Made by a program: the position numbers and the translations under genes | The notes under the pieces: generated by a model | The model's database searches: none | Told to the model about the DNA's origin: nothing | The model's input: the letters and a program-made list of their open reading frames with translations, nothing else | Part shown: in pieces, positions 17,171 through 26,311 of the stretch | Layout of the letters: each line of letters starts with the position of its first letter | How positions within the stretch are numbered: position 1 is the first letter of the stretch | From: Enterocloster clostridioformis | GTDB taxonomy: Bacteria; Bacillota; Clostridia; Lachnospirales; Lachnospiraceae | Assembly (NCBI RefSeq): GCF_020297485.1 | Contig: NZ_JAIWZC010000002.1 | Coordinates: 186,001 to 250,000, forward strand | DNA length: 64,000 bases | Direction of reading: 5' to 3'

Positions 17171-17633
17171 CTTCGTCTCCTGCCGTATCGGTGTGGGGCT
17201 CACCGTAACGAATATCGGGCATTACTGCGACAGCTCCATTTCTGCCCAGGCTGTTTTCCGGTACGCGCAGAACCGGCCGGACATGGAAAAGCGAATCTAT
17301 TATATAGATGACTTTTTGGCAGAACACCTTGTATACGAAATTCCGGAACACTCTTTTGAACACTTTTTCAAAAATGAATTGGACTATATGAAAATCTCCC
17401 CCACGGCCCAGGAGACCATAGGCGCCCTGGTTGCCTGCAATATGGATATTTCTATGGCTGCCGAAGCTCTGTTCATACACAGAAACACCATGGTGTTCCG
17501 GTTGAACCAGCTGAAAAAGCAGCTGAATCTCAATCCGTTCCACAAAGACAACGACAGGTTCAAATTGATTCTTCTCCATCATTATTTTACAAAAAAGTAC
17601 GGCGGCAACCATCCATCAGGGGAGATGTCATAA
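17160..17633 (+). pseudogene. PucR/CdaR-type regulator, C-terminal remnant
   Basis: The plus frame ends at 17633. It encodes the tail of the GGDEF-like middle domain (SCRIGVGLTVTNIGHYCDS). The family C-terminal helix-turn-helix follows: LVACNMDISMAAEALFIHRNTMVFRLNQL. Such proteins regulate purine or sugar-acid catabolism. About 300 N-terminal residues are missing, replaced by the conjugative-element fragment. The open frame extends back to 17022, but that part reads through the antisense of element genes. The regulator is presumably inactive. It may once have controlled the adjacent TRAP or purine genes, which is an inference. Confidence 0.75.
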
Positions 17634-17639
17634 TTCTGT

Positions 17640-18126
17640 TTTCTCCCCAGGCGCCCACGCCGCCAGCTCCTTCACCAGCATGATGCGCCCAATTATAACG
17701 CACACAGCTCCCGCGGTATTCCACCCGCTGCTTCCCAATACAACCGAGTATTCATAGAATGCCGCGGTCTGCGTCCATGCTGTTTTGCCGGTCCAGATTC
17801 GTGGTAAACCAGGACTCTCCTCCTGAACCGTCAGAGCATTTCCACTGAATCAGGTAACCTTGAATTCCCTTTTCACCTGTTCCGGGTTTTGGACCTCAAA
17901 GCCTTTCAGACGGCAGTCCTTCTGCACAAGATAGCGTGTCATGGCGGTTCCGTCGGAGCTGAACGATCCCCCCCGCAGCTGTAACATATTCCATGGGTTT
18001 ATCCAGAGTAAGGATGATTTGTCCTATGGACACGTCCTCCTCTGATCCGTCTCCGTATCTGACTTTCATGGTACCCAGGGTGGTTCCCCCGGCTCCAAAG
18101 CTTCCGGCCGGCAGCATCATCACCAC
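17640..18126 (-). pseudogene. Degraded remnant of an unrecognised gene
   Basis: On the minus strand 18126-17896 is open (76 codons, beginning MVMMLPAGSFGAGGTTLG). Coding-like sequence then continues in shifted frames down to about 17650 with several stops, for example LKGFEVQNPEQVKREF. The composition and frame jumps suggest a decayed gene rather than random DNA. I do not recognise the family. Confidence 0.4.
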
Positions 18127-18160
18127 TATTTAAAAATACGATTCATGGGAGGAAATAAAA

Positions 18161-18622
18161 TTGAAACAGGCATTAATCATCGGTTCCACCGTGGTAGACG
18201 TAACTGTCAGGCTGCCCCGCCTGCCTGTTACCGGCGAGGATGTGATTGTGGAGAGCCAGTCTATGTCCCTGGGAGGATGTGCCTATGTATGCGGACTGGA
18301 ACTGGATGAGGATACAGGAAGCGTCATACGGGACAACCTGGAAGAGTACCCGGAATATACTGTTTACTTTGCGCCGGGTCCCAGAATCAGCTTCATCCCC
18401 CAAGGCAGTCTGGAGCGCATGTTTTCCCTATCCCCCATTCTGCACCTCAATGGGGATGAGGCCATGGGATATACGTGAATCACGGGCCCCCTGGAAGATA
18501 AGCAGCCGATGAACCTCTGCCGACCGCCTTACAGCCCTTACCCGCAATCATGTCATCATCACCCTGGGTGGTCATGGCGCATTCCATATGGAGCCTGGGA
18601 GACACTGCTTCCGTCACCTCTT
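18161..18622 (+). pseudogene. PfkB-family sugar/nucleoside kinase, broken
   Basis: The ATG at 18161 begins MKQALIIGSTVVDVTVRLP and SMSLGGCAY, the N-terminal nucleoside-binding signature of ribokinase/pseudouridine-kinase-like proteins. After GGCAY the sequence jumps to a distant part of the protein and stops at 18478. Further on, other frames still read RNHVIITLGGHGAFHME (about 18530-18595), the conserved region before the PfkB active site. There is at least one internal deletion and one or more frameshifts. The remaining 18623-18723 shows nothing I can name. Confidence 0.75.
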
Positions 18623-18723
18623 ATGACTTCCGCAGCAAATTCACCCGGCGATTACACCTTCCGGGTGCGGTCCATTGCCAGGTATGGGGACACAGCCCCA
18701 GGGCGTCCCGGAGAGAATCTGCT

Positions 18724-19809
18724 TTACTCCCTGGAACGCCCTGTGCATTTTGCCGTCCAGATAACACCTCCCGCCGCGCCTATAAAAGAACAGAGCAGGC
18801 ACACTGACAGCCTGCCCTTCATCTGCGCCAGCCACCAGACAGCTCCTGCCTCCCCCATGTCCGCCATATCGGAACGCATTTCCCCTATCTTCCTGGCCCA
18901 GAATTCAAAATCAGACCATCTGCTGGGAATCAAATCCGGAGGTATCTTAAGCTCCAGTTTCCATGCCAGGAGTAATCCCGCCAGAGAAAATACGGCAGCC
19001 AGGATGAATTCCTTTGTACTCTTCTTTATACTCTTCTTTATGCCCTCCTTTGTCCTCCCCCTTATCCCCCTCCTGCTTCCCGGAAGGCCAGAGAGCATCC
19101 AGACTGAAGTTATCCACAGCGGCAGACACACTCCAAGGCCGGCGGCAGAGGAAAAATACGTTCCGTCCACCAGGACCTTCCCGGACTTAATCCCATTCCT
19201 GTAAAGAAAATTTTCCGCCGCTGATTTTCCTGTTTCCATCCCATGGGATGTCCCTTCTTCCGCACCACTTTCTGCCCCCCTTACGTATGTAAACATCATG
19301 TATCTCATGGCGTCTTTCTCTTTGGCAGGCAGCAGTATGACATGGGATGATTCATCCGTGACTCCCCGTATCCTGTAGGGCTTCTGCCTGCACCAGATAT
19401 ATTTTCCCGCTACATCCAGACCTCCGAACAGTTCCATGGCAAGGCCTCTGCTGATGACGCATCCGTCCTGGTCTGAACGGCAGCCATATGTTCCTCCCAG
19501 CAGCCTGGGTGATGACGCCATTTCCTTAAGTCCGTATACAGCGATGCAATCCGCCTCTTCTGACCTTCCCAGTCCGGGGTTCAATACCTTCAGCCTTTCC
19601 GCACGGGACCAGGCCGTGATTTCAGGCAGCATTTTCCTGGTCTGCTCCTGTTCACCGTCCAGTGCATGGGAAATCAGCTGTTCCTCCACCGCCTCCCCTT
19701 CCCCATAGTATATAAATACCTGGCTGCCCGCATCCCTCATGGTCCAGGCCAGGATGGCCCCATAGCCCCATACGGCGGCAATAAGTATAAGTATGATCCA
19801 TTTTTTCAT
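18724..19809 (-). CDS. MacB/FtsX-type ABC permease
   Basis: A 361-residue membrane protein. One N-terminal helix (IILILIAAVWGYGAILAW) is followed by a large extracytoplasmic domain of about 200 residues like the MacB periplasmic core. Three C-terminal helices follow (about residues 215-235, 265-285 and 335-355). This is the topology of a mechanotransmission-type ABC permease. No ATPase is encoded nearby. It overlaps the HlyD-like gene by 4 bases, so the two are coupled. The sequence between the last helices is rich in Lys/Glu repeats. The pairing with sugar-type permeases upstream is unusual. Confidence 0.7.
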   Translation of the reverse strand: MKKWIILILIAAVWGYGAILAWTMRDAGSQVFIYYGEGEAVEEQLISHALDGEQEQTRKMLPEITAWSRAERLKVLNPGLGRSEEADCIAVYGLKEMASSPRLLGGTYGCRSDQDGCVISRGLAMELFGGLDVAGKYIWCRQKPYRIRGVTDESSHVILLPAKEKDAMRYMMFTYVRGAESGAEEGTSHGMETGKSAAENFLYRNGIKSGKVLVDGTYFSSAAGLGVCLPLWITSVWMLSGLPGSRRGIRGRTKEGIKKSIKKSTKEFILAAVFSLAGLLLAWKLELKIPPDLIPSRWSDFEFWARKIGEMRSDMADMGEAGAVWWLAQMKGRLSVCLLCSFIGAAGGVIWTAKCTGRSRE

Positions 19810-21488
19810 TCTTCCACCACCCTGACCCGGTCTCCTTCACTCACTGGTTTGCCGGATTCTGTAATCAGCTTCATATCCTTTGTCACAAGACCTGACACAG
19901 CAGCGGCGGAACTGCTCTTTTCCAGTACCTCCACCTGGATTCTCACTGCTTTTAGCTCCTCTCCCAGTATGGTTTTTTCCGGCTCTGCCGCCAGACAGTA
20001 ATATCCTTTATTATCCTCACGCAGCGCCTCCATGGGAATTACACAAGGGTATGCCCCGGATTCCATGTTCACGGCAAAGGATACCAGGTCTCCCAGCCTT
20101 CCCTCGCCTTCCTGCATCCTGGCTGTCACCTGGATTTTCCCGTCCTCTGCCATCTGGTCCACGGATTCCACCTCTGCTTCCACCTTCTTTGACTGTCCCG
20201 CAAGCTTCACCTGCATCCTGACACCCTTTTTCAGGAGACCTGCCCCGGCTGTCTCCTTGTCAATCTGTGCTTTCATCTCCAGGCCGCCCACAGCCAGCCT
20301 GACCTGATGACCGTCCTGGATCCGGTCCCCTGCCTGTAATCCGGTATCCACCACAACCCCATCCACCGATGCCTTGATTTGTCCTTTGGCATCTATTAAT
20401 TCCTCTATCTTCCTCTGCTTTTTTTGAATCTCCTCCATGTCCAGTTTCATGGACTCCTGTTTCAGGCCGGACATTCCCCTTCCGGCCGCTTCCCCTGCCG
20501 CTGTACCGGCATCCGATACCCTTGCGTTTTCCACCTTCTCCATGGCCTGATACAGGCTTTCCTCCAAATCCCGGACCTTTCTTCCGGCTTGCTCCAGCTT
20601 GTCATCCTCTGCCTTCAAGGCGTCCTCATACGCCCTTCGCAGGTCCTCCTGGTTTTCCCTTTCCCCGTAATCCACATCCTCGTAGTCTTCCTCGGCCGCA
20701 TACATCTTTGCCCTGGCTTCCTCTACCTTCAGGTCCTCTTCATCCCGGATGTCCTCCAAATCCTCTCCGGCCCTATCAAACTCCAGCTTAGCCCGTTCCA
20801 GCTCCTCTTCGGAAGCCCCCTGCTCCTCCAGGCGGTCCAGTTTTTTCTGCTTATCCTCCACTTCCCGCTCCGCCTTTCTCACAGCAGAATCCCTGGACTT
20901 CTGGGCCGACTCATATGATCTTCTGGCACTTTTCATAGCCTTGCGGTTATCCTCCTTCACCTGCTCCCTGGTCCGGTTCTTCTTCTGCACATAATCGTGC
21001 TCCAGTTCAATGGATGCCTTCTCATGGTCCTCCTTCGCCTTCGCCAAATCCTGGTTTCCCAGTTCCAGGGCTCTCTGGGCCGCGGCCAGCTGCTGCAGCG
21101 CCAGAGTCTCCTCAGTCACCCGCGGGACCGGAGCAAAGGACATCTGCTCCTGTTTAAACGTCAGCTCTGCCTTTTTGTACTCCAGGGTCAGGGCATCCCG
21201 CTCCTCCTCAAGTCCTTCCATCTGAAGGGTCAGGACCGTGTCTCCTGCCTTAACAGACTGTCCGGGCCTGGCTGTGATTTCCTCCACCTGCATGTTCTCC
21301 GGCAGTGATATGTATACCGTTCTTCCGGCAGTAAGCTCTCCCTCTCCCTGTATTGCGTAGGGTATCACATCCTGCTTTCCATACCCTGTCTTCACCCGTA
21401 TGACGGTAAATGAATCCAGGGCCCTGGACAGAAAGGTCAGAGCTGCCATAAGGGCCAGGAATATGGCCGCTGCTTTTTTCACGTTCAT
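19806..21488 (-). CDS. HlyD/RND-type membrane fusion adaptor with long coiled coil
   Basis: A 560-residue protein with an N-terminal membrane anchor (AAAIFLALMAALTF). A biotinyl-lipoyl-like half-motif follows (ITARPGQSVKAGDTVLTL). A charged coiled coil occupies about residues 95-345, and a second lipoyl half (ASVDGVVVDTGLQAGDRI) and beta-barrel part come after it. AAGGAG lies 10 bases before the ATG. In other systems such adaptors join MacB-type permeases for export of peptides, drugs or lipids. It overlaps the MacB-like gene by 4 bases and follows the sugar-type permease by 6. Confidence 0.8.
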   Translation of the reverse strand: MNVKKAAAIFLALMAALTFLSRALDSFTVIRVKTGYGKQDVIPYAIQGEGELTAGRTVYISLPENMQVEEITARPGQSVKAGDTVLTLQMEGLEEERDALTLEYKKAELTFKQEQMSFAPVPRVTEETLALQQLAAAQRALELGNQDLAKAKEDHEKASIELEHDYVQKKNRTREQVKEDNRKAMKSARRSYESAQKSRDSAVRKAEREVEDKQKKLDRLEEQGASEEELERAKLEFDRAGEDLEDIRDEEDLKVEEARAKMYAAEEDYEDVDYGERENQEDLRRAYEDALKAEDDKLEQAGRKVRDLEESLYQAMEKVENARVSDAGTAAGEAAGRGMSGLKQESMKLDMEEIQKKQRKIEELIDAKGQIKASVDGVVVDTGLQAGDRIQDGHQVRLAVGGLEMKAQIDKETAGAGLLKKGVRMQVKLAGQSKKVEAEVESVDQMAEDGKIQVTARMQEGEGRLGDLVSFAVNMESGAYPCVIPMEALREDNKGYYCLAAEPEKTILGEELKAVRIQVEVLEKSSSAAAVSGLVTKDMKLITESGKPVSEGDRVRVVEE

Positions 21489-21494
21489 TGACTC

Positions 21495-22337
21495 TCACTC
21501 CTTGATTCCTGATGCGGCAATCCCCTGCTCCAGTGTCTCCTGGCCCATGATGAACAGAAGGACAGGAAGCATCATCATGATGACCGAGGCAGACCAGGCA
21601 GCGCCTGCCTTATCAGCCGTAATGTCCGGCAGATAAAGGGACAGCGGCCAAAGTCTCTGCTCCTTTAAAAATGTCATGGGCTGTTCAATGGCATTCCAGT
21701 ATTCCAGGAATCCCAGCACCAGCATGGAAATGATTCCCGGCCGTCCCACTGGTATACCCACCTTCAAAAATATAGAAAAGTCACTGGCTCCGTCCAGCCT
21801 TGCCGCTTCTATGAGAGGCGTTGGGATGGATGCAAAGAATTTTGTCATGATAAAGACCGGAAATGCGGAAAAGATTCCCGGCAGAATGACCGCCAGATGG
21901 GTATTTAAAAGATGGAACTGCTTAAGGACCAGATAATTTGGGACCATGGTCACCTGAAAAGGCTGCATCATCAGAATGATATAGAAAAGAAACAATGCCC
22001 TTTTTCCGGGAAAACGGAAGTGGGCAAAGGCCCAGGCTCCCGGAAGCGCTATAAGCAGCTGCCCTGCTAACACCAGCCCGGTCTGCAGGCAGGAATTCCA
22101 GAACATCACATAAAACCCCGGAGAATCCACAAGCAGCTCCACAAAGGGGCTTAGCGTTGGATAGGAGGGAATAAGGGCTGCCTTTATGGGGGCGTTTCCC
22201 ATGCCAAAGACAGCGCCGAAACGTTCAAGCATCTCCCCTTCAGACATCAGCGCGTTGCCCGCCATGAGAAAAAGGGGAAGCCATATAAAAAGGCACAGCA
22301 AAATTAGGACTACATTTGTCAAAATACGTTTTATCAT
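21495..22337 (-). CDS. Carbohydrate ABC transporter permease (MalG type)
   Basis: A 280-residue permease with six predicted helices. The cytoplasmic EAA loop, EAARLDGASDFSIFLKVGIPVGRPG, couples to an ATPase. I start it at the ATG at 22337, which overlaps the upstream permease stop by 4 bases and has GAGG 8 bases ahead. A longer frame to 22442 would lie inside the upstream gene. It should pair with the 22334-23155 permease as the membrane channel of a CUT1-type importer. A shared MsmK-like ATPase encoded elsewhere would be needed. Confidence 0.85.
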   Translation of the reverse strand: MIKRILTNVVLILLCLFIWLPLFLMAGNALMSEGEMLERFGAVFGMGNAPIKAALIPSYPTLSPFVELLVDSPGFYVMFWNSCLQTGLVLAGQLLIALPGAWAFAHFRFPGKRALFLFYIILMMQPFQVTMVPNYLVLKQFHLLNTHLAVILPGIFSAFPVFIMTKFFASIPTPLIEAARLDGASDFSIFLKVGIPVGRPGIISMLVLGFLEYWNAIEQPMTFLKEQRLWPLSLYLPDITADKAGAAWSASVIMMMLPVLLFIMGQETLEQGIAASGIKE

Positions 22338-23155
22338 CTCTTTTTCCTCTTCCAGGTCCATAGCAGCACCGGAATCAAAATGGATGTCTCCACCATCACG
22401 GATGCCGCGCTCATCTTCTGAATGTCCAGGGATACAAACCAATGGTTGAACAGGTGCTGGAGCATGTAGATACTCTCATGGGGATAATCCCCTGATATAA
22501 GGTATGCCTCCCTGAACACCTTAAAGGAATTGACGACAGACAGCACCAGCACCAGAAAGGCCGTGCTCTTAAGCCCCGGCAGAGCCACATGGAAAAAGCT
22601 CTGCCAGGAACCGGCTCCGTCCACCTTTGCTGCCTCGAAAAGCTCTTTTGGTATTCCGTCCAGTCCGGCCAGCCAGAGCATCATGTCGTAGCCTGTGTTT
22701 TTCCATATATAGGTCAGCACCAGGATATAAAAGGCACTTCCCTGATTCAGCCAGTCCTGTTCCCTCCCGCCTGCCCATACCGCCAGCTGGTCAAGGAGCC
22801 CCTGAGGATAAAGCAGCAGCTTCCACAGCAGCACAACGGAGGCCACCGGTATGGCCATGGGCAGCAGGAGCGTTGTCTTATACAGGTTCCGGCTGTCCGC
22901 GGCCGCTGTCACAAGCACCGCTGCCCACAGTGAAAAGGCCATCAGCACAGGGATGCACACCAGGATAAAATGCAGGGTATTCTTCACAGCCAGCCGGAAT
23001 GCCTGGCTGTGAAAGACCTGTATGAAATTCTCCATGCCCACAAACTGCCCGCCCACTGCCTGGAAAAAGGAGCGGACCACCACATTCACAAAGGGTATGA
23101 GCACAAATATGGCTGTCCCCGCCAGACTTGGGGCCAGGAACAGCCATGGCCTCAT
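22334..23155 (-). CDS. Carbohydrate ABC transporter permease (MalF type)
   Basis: A sugar-type permease. RPWLFLAPSLAGTAIFVLIPF is the first helix and the EAA loop is ELFEAAKVDGAGSWQSFFHVALPG. The start is uncertain. The ATG at 23155 gives 273 residues with a short N-terminus. The frame is open up to 23299 but that part overlaps the end of the solute-binding protein gene. A non-ATG start near 23190 is also possible. The stop overlaps the next permease start (ATGA). Confidence 0.8.
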   Translation of the reverse strand: MRPWLFLAPSLAGTAIFVLIPFVNVVVRSFFQAVGGQFVGMENFIQVFHSQAFRLAVKNTLHFILVCIPVLMAFSLWAAVLVTAAADSRNLYKTTLLLPMAIPVASVVLLWKLLLYPQGLLDQLAVWAGGREQDWLNQGSAFYILVLTYIWKNTGYDMMLWLAGLDGIPKELFEAAKVDGAGSWQSFFHVALPGLKSTAFLVLVLSVVNSFKVFREAYLISGDYPHESIYMLQHLFNHWFVSLDIQKMSAASVMVETSILIPVLLWTWKRKKR

Positions 23156-23207
23156 ATTCCTGAGCTGGATGCCAAACCGGTTCCCAAAATATTTTTTTAT
23201 GCCTTTT

Positions 23208-25472
23208 CTACTCTGAAAAATACAGCATTGCCTTGTTCTGCGCATTCTGAGCTGCCTGTTCCAGGGACAGTTTCCCCTCAAAAAATCCTTTTGTCTCATT
23301 GATGATAATATCCGTCAAAACCCGGTCCATCCGAATGGGATGATCCGCCCTGGCTGCGGTATCAAATACCAGCAGGCGTTCTTCCTTTGTGGGCCAGCTG
23401 CCTGTCAGCTCGTAACCGTCAGCTCCGCTGACAGCAATGGATGTACCGCTTGTATTTTCCCGCTCCACCCAGTCACGGGCTGCCAGGGCATTGACCGGAA
23501 GGCCGTCTGAAAGGTCCTTTGACTGGACATCACGTCCCAGCACAAAGAGAATGAATTCCCTTGCCATCTCCTTGTTCCGGCAGGCCTGGTTGATTCCCAT
23601 GGTACCTGCCGGCAGGTAGGATGCATTTACATTTTCCATAGTGAATCCGTGCTTTCTCTGTACTGCCAGAGGCAGCAGGACATCGTACATGCCTCCAATC
23701 TTGTCGATTGCAATGGCACTCATACCCTGGTCCACACAGTTGTATTCGCTTGTCATCAGTCCATCCGTTCCCGGAATAAGGTTGTAGACATTGCCCCGTC
23801 CACCATCCTCAGACTCGTCAAAGGCAGGCTTGGCACCGTTTGCCTCACCCAGGACCTTCACGGTCTCCAACAGTTCCTTAATTTTATCCGGATACGGCTT
23901 TCCCGTGCGCATATCCACGATTTCATCGTATTTCAGCATCAGAATCTGACGCAGCAGACTCTCATAATTTGTCTTGGGCCGCAGGGGAAGATTGGACGAA
24001 TCCTTCTGGTAGGCTCTCATGGCTTCCATGGACACAAGGCTGGCTACGGCCTGGCTGTCCCCATAGGCAGCCAGCAGCGTCATCCTGGTGGGAATCTGGT
24101 AAATACTCCCGCTTTCCTCTGTATAAGGCTTTGACACCTGCTCCATCAGCTCTCCCGAAGCTATCATGGGACTTAAGTATTCCTTCATGTCCTCAAGAAT
24201 CCCCTTTTTTATATAGGACTCCGCCGGGAGACCGTCCAGAACCAGCAGGTCCGCCCCATTTCCGCCTAAAAGCTCTGTATTCAGGGCCCTTATGGTGTCG
24301 GATACCGTGGTGCTGCCTGCCGAGGTCTGGCCGTCAATCAATTCCACCCTGACATCCGGGTGTTCCAGCTGGAACATGGAAGCTGCCTGGCGAATGGTAT
24401 CTGTCTCTTCCAGATTCAGCCCGTATACAGTCAGGGTCTGGGTGGGCACGGAAGGCATCTGCGGGTCATATGTATAATGTTTCAGTTCTTCCTTATCATC
24501 CTGGGTCATCCAGACATAAAAGTCATTCTGGTTTCCCACAAACAGCTTCCTGAGATTAGCGCTTGGAAGGCTCAGGGAATTAAGGGTGCCGTCAGCCACG
24601 GTCTCCCACAGGCTTCCCCCCTGATTCATATGGTGGATTCCCCGGGGATTGGCAATGTATATTCCCCCGCTTCCGTCAGATGCCATGGGAGCCCACATGT
24701 CAAAATCCGGTGACTGGAATGGTATCTCCTCTTTGGCGGACGCTGACATGCCGGATATATCGTAGCTGATATAGGAGCTGTCGCCGTTCGTGATATATCT
24801 GTTCCCCATGAGCAGGCCCGAGCCCTTCCATTCCATGGAACTCCACTTCTGGGGCAGGGTAAGAACCAGGTCGCCCTCAGGCGTGTACACGTCCGTCACC
24901 CCGCTGTGGGACAGGAAAATAAGTCCCTCCTCCGACACCGCCGCAAAGTCAGGCCTCACATCGTAATATTCCCGTTCATTTTTGGCGGAAAAGACCTGGT
25001 CCAGAAGCATCAGAGGCTCCTGCCCCTCTGTCAGTTTCATCATGAATGTCTTATAATCATCCCCGCTCTGGTACAGCACATACCGGATTCCATCCTCCCC
25101 CCATATCATGTGCAGGGTCCCGTAAGGAAACTCCAGTCCCTCCAGCAGGCTGTTGTCCTGTTTCTCCCATTTTTCACCCGTCCATATGTATCTGGAAGCT
25201 TTTTTGTCCTTGATCGTATACAGCTCCAGGACCTGGTCCTCTGTCTGGATGATATCGGCGGCTGTCTCCCCTTCTTCCAGGGGAATGCCTATACTGCTCT
25301 CCGCGTATCTTCCCCTTGGGCCCTCCTGCTGCTGCTTTTCCTCCTGTCTCTTTGATTCCGTCTGCTGTTCACTTGTGCTGCCGCCTGCTGTACCGGACGG
25401 GTTAGCGCATCCCCACAGGCATCCTGCCAGTATGCTGACAGCCAGACACAGGCTCATAAGTTTCTTTTTCAT
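23208..25472 (-). CDS. Large solute-binding lipoprotein with an N-terminal propeller-like domain
   Basis: A 754-residue lipoprotein with signal MKKKLMSLCLAVSILAGC and lipobox LWGCAN. Residues about 60-345 are beta-rich with repeated short strands and Ser/Gly/Asp turns, resembling a beta-propeller. From about 350 to the end the protein is a type 1 extracellular solute-binding domain like MsmE or UgpB (IRQAASMFQLEHPDVRVELI, ADLLVLDGLP, AREFILFVLG). AGGAGG precedes the ATG. Normal sugar-binding proteins are near 430 residues, so the extra domain is unusual. It is first in the operon and divergent from the two-component genes. Confidence 0.78.
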   Translation of the reverse strand: MKKKLMSLCLAVSILAGCLWGCANPSGTAGGSTSEQQTESKRQEEKQQQEGPRGRYAESSIGIPLEEGETAADIIQTEDQVLELYTIKDKKASRYIWTGEKWEKQDNSLLEGLEFPYGTLHMIWGEDGIRYVLYQSGDDYKTFMMKLTEGQEPLMLLDQVFSAKNEREYYDVRPDFAAVSEEGLIFLSHSGVTDVYTPEGDLVLTLPQKWSSMEWKGSGLLMGNRYITNGDSSYISYDISGMSASAKEEIPFQSPDFDMWAPMASDGSGGIYIANPRGIHHMNQGGSLWETVADGTLNSLSLPSANLRKLFVGNQNDFYVWMTQDDKEELKHYTYDPQMPSVPTQTLTVYGLNLEETDTIRQAASMFQLEHPDVRVELIDGQTSAGSTTVSDTIRALNTELLGGNGADLLVLDGLPAESYIKKGILEDMKEYLSPMIASGELMEQVSKPYTEESGSIYQIPTRMTLLAAYGDSQAVASLVSMEAMRAYQKDSSNLPLRPKTNYESLLRQILMLKYDEIVDMRTGKPYPDKIKELLETVKVLGEANGAKPAFDESEDGGRGNVYNLIPGTDGLMTSEYNCVDQGMSAIAIDKIGGMYDVLLPLAVQRKHGFTMENVNASYLPAGTMGINQACRNKEMAREFILFVLGRDVQSKDLSDGLPVNALAARDWVERENTSGTSIAVSGADGYELTGSWPTKEERLLVFDTAARADHPIRMDRVLTDIIINETKGFFEGKLSLEQAAQNAQNKAMLYFSE

Positions 25473-25512
25473 TGTAATTCTCCTCCTGGACAATATTCAT
25501 GTCCCATGTATC

Positions 25513-25590
25513 ATATCAAACAAATCTCTAAAAAAACTGAAAAAATGGAAAAATTTCTTTTAGATTTTTTAGAGATTTGTCTGATATAAT
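25513..25590. promoter_or_regulatory. Divergent promoters inside a near-perfect 23-bp inverted repeat
   Basis: Arms 25513-25535 and 25565-25587 are reverse complements with one mismatch. Each contains AGAGATTTGT running into a -10 box. The box is TATAAT at 25585-25590 for the response-regulator gene, and TATGAT on the minus strand at 25515-25510 for the lipoprotein operon. Neither promoter has a good -35. This is the expected layout for activation of both units by a regulator, most simply the adjacent response regulator. Confidence 0.7.
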
Positions 25591-25624
25591 GGTATCATAT
25601 ATTAATGACAATGAGGATGGAACA

Positions 25625-26311
25625 ATGCGGATTTTATTGGTTGAAGATGATAAGGAATTATGTGACGCCATAAAGCTCCAGTTAGAGCGGGCGGGATACG
25701 AGACTGACTGCTGCGGCCAGGGGCAGGAAGCCTTTTATTATGCGGCTGAATACCCCTACGATGTAATCATACTGGACCGGATGCTTCCCCAAATGGACGG
25801 ACTCAGCGTCCTGGGCGGCTTAAGGAGAATGAATATTGCCACGCCGGTCATCATCACCACTGCCCTGGACGGCATCAACGACAGGATTGACGGCCTGGAC
25901 GCGGGCGCCGACGATTATCTGGTGAAGCCCTATGCCGCGGAGGAACTGCTTGCCAGAATCCGGGCCCTAACCAGGCGGCCGGGTAATTTTAAGCAGAGTC
26001 CCGCGGCCGCCTGCTCCAACATCAGCCTGGACCCGGAGAAAAGGGAGCTCACAGGTCCCCAGGGAACCCTGCAGCTGAGCAAACGTGAATCCGCCCTGAT
26101 GGAATACCTGATTCGCAACGCAGGCCAGGTCCTTCCCAGAGGGCTGATTCTGTCTTACATATGGGGTCCCGACTCCGATGTGGAGGAGGGGAATCTGGAC
26201 AACTATATCTATTTTCTGAGGCGGCGCCTCAAATCCATAGGAGCCCTGCCCCAGATTAAGACGGTCCACGGAATCGGATACCGCCTGGAAAACGGAGGGA
26301 CCCATGATTAA
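25625..26311 (+). CDS. OmpR-family response regulator
   Basis: A 228-residue protein. The receiver domain (MRILLVEDDKELC, phosphoacceptor DRMLPQMDG at about D51, KPYAAEELLARI) is followed by a winged-helix DNA-binding domain (RESALMEYLIRNAGQVLPR, VHGIGYRLE). I start it at the ATG at 25625 with GAGG 8 bases before; an earlier in-frame codon has no ribosome site. It overlaps the histidine kinase by 8 bases. It probably binds the inverted repeat at 25513-25587 and controls itself and the divergent operon. Confidence 0.92.
   Translation: MRILLVEDDKELCDAIKLQLERAGYETDCCGQGQEAFYYAAEYPYDVIILDRMLPQMDGLSVLGGLRRMNIATPVIITTALDGINDRIDGLDAGADDYLVKPYAAEELLARIRALTRRPGNFKQSPAAACSNISLDPEKRELTGPQGTLQLSKRESALMEYLIRNAGQVLPRGLILSYIWGPDSDVEEGNLDNYIYFLRRRLKSIGALPQIKTVHGIGYRLENGGTHD

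Noticed and set aside
18161..18478. 105-codon frame as a complete small kinase-like gene
   Set aside because: The N-terminal PfkB motif is followed by an internal jump, and later motifs lie in other frames downstream.
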